Shown in pieces: positions 59,590 to 64,000 of a stretch of DNA of 64,000 nt. Source of the stretch: Anisakis pegreffii (lineage: Eukaryota; Nematoda; Chromadorea; Rhabditida; Anisakidae); the NCBI GenBank assembly GCA_035041965.1, contig JAPYMA010000054.1, positions 20,210 through 84,209 of the forward strand. Reading direction: 5' to 3'. Position numbers and translations under genes: made by a program. The notes under the pieces were generated by a model. That model saw only the letters and a list, made by a program, of their open reading frames with translations, searched no databases and was not told the DNA's origin. Position 1 is the stretch's first letter. The number at the start of each line of letters is the position of its first letter.

Positions 59590-61060
59590 TGCATTGAGAA
59601 AGTTGCTATATCTCCTCAAGAGAACAGAATTGCTAAGCGAAATGTATGATATTGATTCCGCTATACTGAAAGGTGCTTCCTATATAACTGGGCAAAGCTG
59701 AGACTACAGTAGGCTTTAAGATGGCAACCCCTATAGCATTGAGAAAACAACGATATCTCCTCAACTAATCATATTTGCTCGGCAAAATATATGATATTCT
59801 GAAAGTAGAGATTCTGAGCAATTAGATAGGGCAAAGAAACTCATAGGATACCGGGCAAACCTGAAAGTACGGTGGGCCCGAAGATGGCAACGCCAATATT
59901 GCAATACTAAAGTATAGATTGATCCATAGTGATCAATATACAATATATTAATGAGCGCTAATGCAAAGTCAAGATGGCTTTAATTAAATAACTATATCTC
60001 CTTAATTAAGCAAAATCGCCCGACAAAATATATGTTTTTCTGAATCTAGAGATTCTGCTCGATCGAATGGTGCAAAGAAATTCACTCGTCACCCTGCAAA
60101 CGTGAGAGTACGTTTACGTTGGAGATGATAACCCCCATAGCGCTAGATTAATGTATATATTTATCTACAGTGATCAGAAGTATACGAACGATGAGAGTAC
60201 GGTAGGTTTGAAGGTGGTGACCCATTGAGCGTTGAGATAATAGCCATATCTCCTCAAGTAACAGGAATGGCTCAACAAAATTATGTTTTTCTGAATCTAG
60301 AGGTTCCTTTGGATCGGATGGTGTAAATAAATTCATATGTTCCTTGGCAAACCTGAGAGTACGGTGGGCCTGAATATGGAAACAACAATAATGCTACAGA
60401 TTGATTTATAATGATCAATATACAATGGAGATAGCTTTAGATAAATTGCTATATATCCTCATTCGAGCGGAATCGCTGAACAAAATATATTTTCTTCTAA
60501 ATCTAGAGATTCTCCTGGGTCGAGAGGTGTACAATAATTAATATATTACTGAGCAAACTTGAGAGTAAGGTAGGTTTCAAGATGGTAATCCCTATAGCAT
60601 CAGGAGAACAGCTATATCTCCTCGTAGTGGCAGAATTTCTCGGCGAAATTATGTTTTAAGAATGCAGAGATTCTGCTCAATCGAACGATGCATAAACATT
60701 AATATGTTACTGACAAACCTGAGATCATGGTAGGCTTGAGTATATCAAAACTATACTTCTATGGGAATGTGTAATATCTGTTGAACTATAGTGATCAAAT
60801 GCACATAAATGAGCACCATTGCGCTAGTTAAGATAGCTTTAATAAAATAGCTATATCTCCTCAACTAAGCAAAATCGCCCGACAAAATATATATTTTTCT
60901 GAATGCAGAGATTCTGCTCGATCGATTAGTGCAAACAAATTGATATGTTACCGGGCAATGCTGGGAGTGCGGTAGACTTGAATATGGTAAACCCTGTGGC
61001 ATCAGGAAAATAGCTATCTCTCCTCGTACAGGCAGAATTCCAAGATTATCTATGTTTCCG
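59590..61060. repeat. Degenerate tandem repeat array with two unit lengths
   Basis: The phrase tatatctcctca recurs about eight times, near 59609, 59754, 59995, 60247, 60454, 60615, 60854 and 61015. Between these points the same order of motifs repeats: cggcaaaatatatgtttttc, tctagagattctgctcgatc, ggtgcaaagaaatt, accgggcaaacctgagagta, cggtgggcctgaagatgg. The spacing is about 145-165 bases for some units and about 205-250 for others. The long units carry an added segment around tagtgatcaatatacaat, aatgagcgctaatgc and agatggcttta. It looks like a diverged satellite with short and long monomers. No coding frame runs through it. Confidence 0.8.
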
Positions 61061-64000
61061 GGCTATTTCGCTTGGTCCAAGAAGCATTGATGATTTTCTG
61101 GAGCCACCTCACGTATCTGAGCCGCTTGATCCTATTTATTGTTTGCGCACTGATCATTTTGCTATGCGTACATGAAGAATTAGCATTTTCAAGATCACCA
61201 TTCTTCGTCTGACTGTACTCTCAGAATTCCATGGCAACAAGTTTTTTTTCTCTCAACCATCAGATTCTCCAGTTTCAGAAAATATGTAACGGTTTTGCAA
61301 TCAATTCGATATATGCATGCTGAGATATTTTATATTATTCATTCAGCAATTTCTTGTCAGTTGTTCTCAAGTATTTTATTGCTAGAAAGCGATTTACTCA
61401 TCAGAGCGATTCGACTGCATTGAAATTAAACATGCTGAATGTCTCAGTTTTATCTATAATCATTTCACATGCATCTATTCTTGATTGAAACTGATTATAT
61501 CAATGAAGAGCTTCTTACAGACACAATCAGATATCGTTCCTGATAGATCATTATGCTCTAGTTTACAGCAAAAGCAAAAATCCAAATCCGAACTTCCTTT
61601 CGATGAAACACTTTCAATGATACAATGTCAAATAGCTGATCACAGATCAAAAATTTTTACGATGATGTTTACTCAATACATTGGAAATTCGCAATAGGCT
61701 TCTGGATGCACTGTGTCAAAAAACGTCAAATGATGTTCCATGCTTACAATGCTTTAAACATGCACGTGTACACCTACGCACGCTCGCGTTCGAGGCATGA
61801 CACTCGAGGTTCATGAAACCTCTGCATATCTACTCTCCCCTATACTCCCACTCTATTTTTTTTCTTATTAGTCATCGCGATGTTATTTCGACAAATTTCG
61901 GCTTGATGATGAAAACAAACACCCCACTTGTCCATCGATTTTTAGCCACCATGATGACTTAAATCACTTTTAATTAAGTTACAATGACTGTACGACTGTT
62001 CCATTTTTTCATATTCAATAAAGTCAGTTCACTCAATTTTTTTAGAATTTCGACCATTAGCTGGAGGGAGCCGAATTTTTCCTGATCTCTGTTCGACGCA
62101 AACAAATCATCCAAAAACTCCGTGCATTCATTCGAATCGCCATAACGATCTTTATTGATCGTCTCGTTCTAATCATAAATATGCACTATATGATCTCTCA
62201 GTGGTATTTTATCGATATGTCAGTGGCACCATGCCTATTGATCAACACAGATCATGCACTGTCACTGTTTCGCTCATAACATTCATAGTTTCATTCAGCC
62301 ATCATTCCAGTCTGTCGTGTTGTTTGGTTCGATGAATTGGTGTTGCGTGTGTGATGTAATTCATGAATTTATTTGTTAATGCTTTTTCTGGTATAATTCA
62401 TCATTGCGCCAGAGATATTTTGGCTTCAAATATCCACCTAATTTTTCAACTTTATTAGTATCATAGTGTTTCTTACTAAATATGATATCTTATTAAATCA
62501 TCACCATCGCTATATTTGTTTAGAATACTGATAACGTGTGCGAATAATTTATAAATGAGAAATGTTTTATCAATAAGAATCGTACTGAACTGCATATGAT
62601 GAAGACTGTAACTTAGTCGTTTAATATCGTTTCAGACGTGTACGCTTATGAAGGTTAGCAAGCGAGCCAACTACTCACTGAATATACGGTCATTGGTTGC
62701 GAACTCGCTAATGATTGGTCGATTCATTGGTAACAAGCTACAGTAACGTCAATCTAACACTAAGGTGGGGAATTGGATCATTTCTGTGATGATTTAGTTT
62801 GTTATTTGGTGCTGTGAAATGACTTCATTGTCAATCAAACTTATTAAATTGCCCGATCTATCATGAATCTAGCGCATATTCAGTGAGTACGTTGTATCGC
62901 ATGAATATTCATAGTCAGTGGCAGATGTGTTGATGTGGGCTATCGGATAGTTTGTCGAAACGAAATTTGTCGAAAAGTTTGTCGATCTTGTTATCATTAT
63001 AGCGTTGTTCAATTCTAGATAGAATGTCTGTGGAATTTGTTGACGCTGACTTCGACCGACGTTGGGTTACGAAGATGGATGGTCGTTGGTGGTCAGATGG
63101 CGTTCGATGGTCGACAGTGCTCATTACCAATCGACAACAGTGACAGTAAGACGATACCAAGGTGCGTGATATATGACATCAGTATCCGAAACGACATCAC
63201 AATACGACAGCAACGCATATATGACGATTAAATACGACCTCAAGGCGCGAGGAAGCGCAGGGTTAGGAGTTTCAATTTTGAACATAGCGACTGCAAAATA
63301 AAATTGAGTCGTGGTCAGTGACCACTTTTTGCATGCTTGATTCTTTTATTCATTCGTTCAATTGTAGATTGTATGTTTCTGATTTGTGTGTTTCTATATG
63401 TTATCAATTACTTGTAATTCGTACTTTGTATGTATCCAACCCATTGAGAATAGGTGACAACACAGTGACGCATATTGTCGTGCATTATACAGTGATATGA
63501 AACTTATTATTTTCAATCGAAATGTGACACGAAGTTCTAAAGATGCTTATGTTGCCTCATATCTTTTGACTGGGAGGATTTTTTAGTGACTTTCAATTCG
63601 GTTGTCAATGTCATTGCGTTGTATTACTATTATTACCGTTCAATGTAATGTATCTCGGTCACTGTATTGTCATATGCTGAGAAGTTTAGGGGGCATTAAA
63701 CTATCGTTGTCAATCATTTCTCGAAGGCATCCACATATTTCTGGTACCCTTTAGGATGGGATCTGGCTCAGACATGAGAAAACAATTCAATATCAAAGAA
63801 AAAAGTTAAAAAATTCTGACTCAAATTTATTTCCCATTTATTCTTTAATATTGTGAATTGATTGGTTGTTGTACATATTATTACGTTTATTGTCAACAAT
63901 TGTTATGAATGTTTTCATTATTTATTTATTCACTTAAAGATTAATTGATTTATTCATTCAATTATTTTGTACATTAATCGCTGTTGTCAATAATCTTTTT
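61061..64000. other. Right end of window, no convincing gene
   Basis: No exon with recognisable similarity was found. One serine/lysine-rich minus-strand frame at 62915-63160 is listed separately as a weak candidate. Confidence 0.45.
62915..63160 (-). CDS. Weak candidate exon, unknown
   Basis: The frame ends in TGA at 62915-62917 and encodes a polar sequence with a helix-forming stretch (DILSRIEQRYNDNKIDKLFD) and a His-rich end. Its composition is more protein-like than most chance frames nearby, and it could be the last exon of a minus-strand gene that continues to the right beyond the window. There is no family match, and no upstream partner exon was found. Confidence 0.22.
   Translation of the reverse strand: MVSSYCHCCRLVMSTVDHRTPSDHQRPSIFVTQRRSKSASTNSTDILSRIEQRYNDNKIDKLFDKFRFDKLSDSPHQHICH

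Noticed and set aside
1..64000. CRISPR array, bacterial operon or prophage signals
   Set aside because: The sequence is clearly eukaryotic with spliced genes; no regularly spaced identical repeats of CRISPR type were seen.

Overview
The window looks like nuclear DNA of a nematode. It is AT-rich, its genes are cut into many exons by GT-AG introns ranging from about 45 bases to 3.9 kb, and several start codons sit 0-20 bases after a TTTCAG-like acceptor with no coding exon upstream, as expected for spliced-leader trans-splicing. The protein set (INPP4, COA5, NOP10, eIF4H, BolA, ACBD6, OST3/TUSC3, ZMAT2, RSU1, CCT6, a cation-efflux transporter) is ordinary animal housekeeping. The species cannot be fixed from this sequence; a parasitic (Spirurina-type) nematode is only a guess. 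Exon boundaries were read by eye from frame continuity, splice consensus and family conservation.

Layout. 1-9.6 kb: mostly empty, with the 3' exons of an unrecognised coiled-coil gene (3187-6877, +) and a perfect hairpin at 7831-7871. 9.6-18.5 kb, all on the minus strand: INPP4-like phosphatase (9626-14148), COA5/PET191 (15739-16417), a small one-helix membrane protein (17531-17959) and NOP10 (18070-18456); the last two are 110 bases apart and may be an operon. 19.2-19.8 kb: foldback transposon, copy A. 20.4-28.4 kb, plus strand: eIF4H (drr-2-like), BolA-like, and ACBD6, whose 1.2-kb last intron holds a complete antisense gene for a cysteine-rich secreted protein (27218-28017). 29.8-34.1 kb, minus strand: OST3/TUSC3-type oligosaccharyltransferase subunit and the spliceosomal zinc-finger protein ZMAT2. 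35.5 kb: a 119-base GC-rich hAT-like miniature element. 36.9-39.4 kb, plus strand: RSU1. 40.4-41.0 kb: foldback copy C. 42.3-44.9 kb, minus strand: CCT6. 45.4-46.0 kb: foldback copy B, in opposite orientation to copy A. 49.6-56.7 kb, plus strand: cation diffusion facilitator with a 3.9-kb first intron and a possible second start. 56.7-64 kb: no convincing gene, but a degenerate tandem array at about 59.6-61.1 kb.

The genes do not form one pathway; most act in general cell maintenance (translation, protein folding, N-glycosylation, splicing, rRNA pseudouridylation, cytochrome oxidase assembly, iron-sulfur trafficking, phosphoinositide and acyl-CoA metabolism, metal export, integrin adhesion). 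The least ordinary content is the three-copy foldback element family, the hAT-like miniature element, the satellite array and the nested secreted-protein gene.
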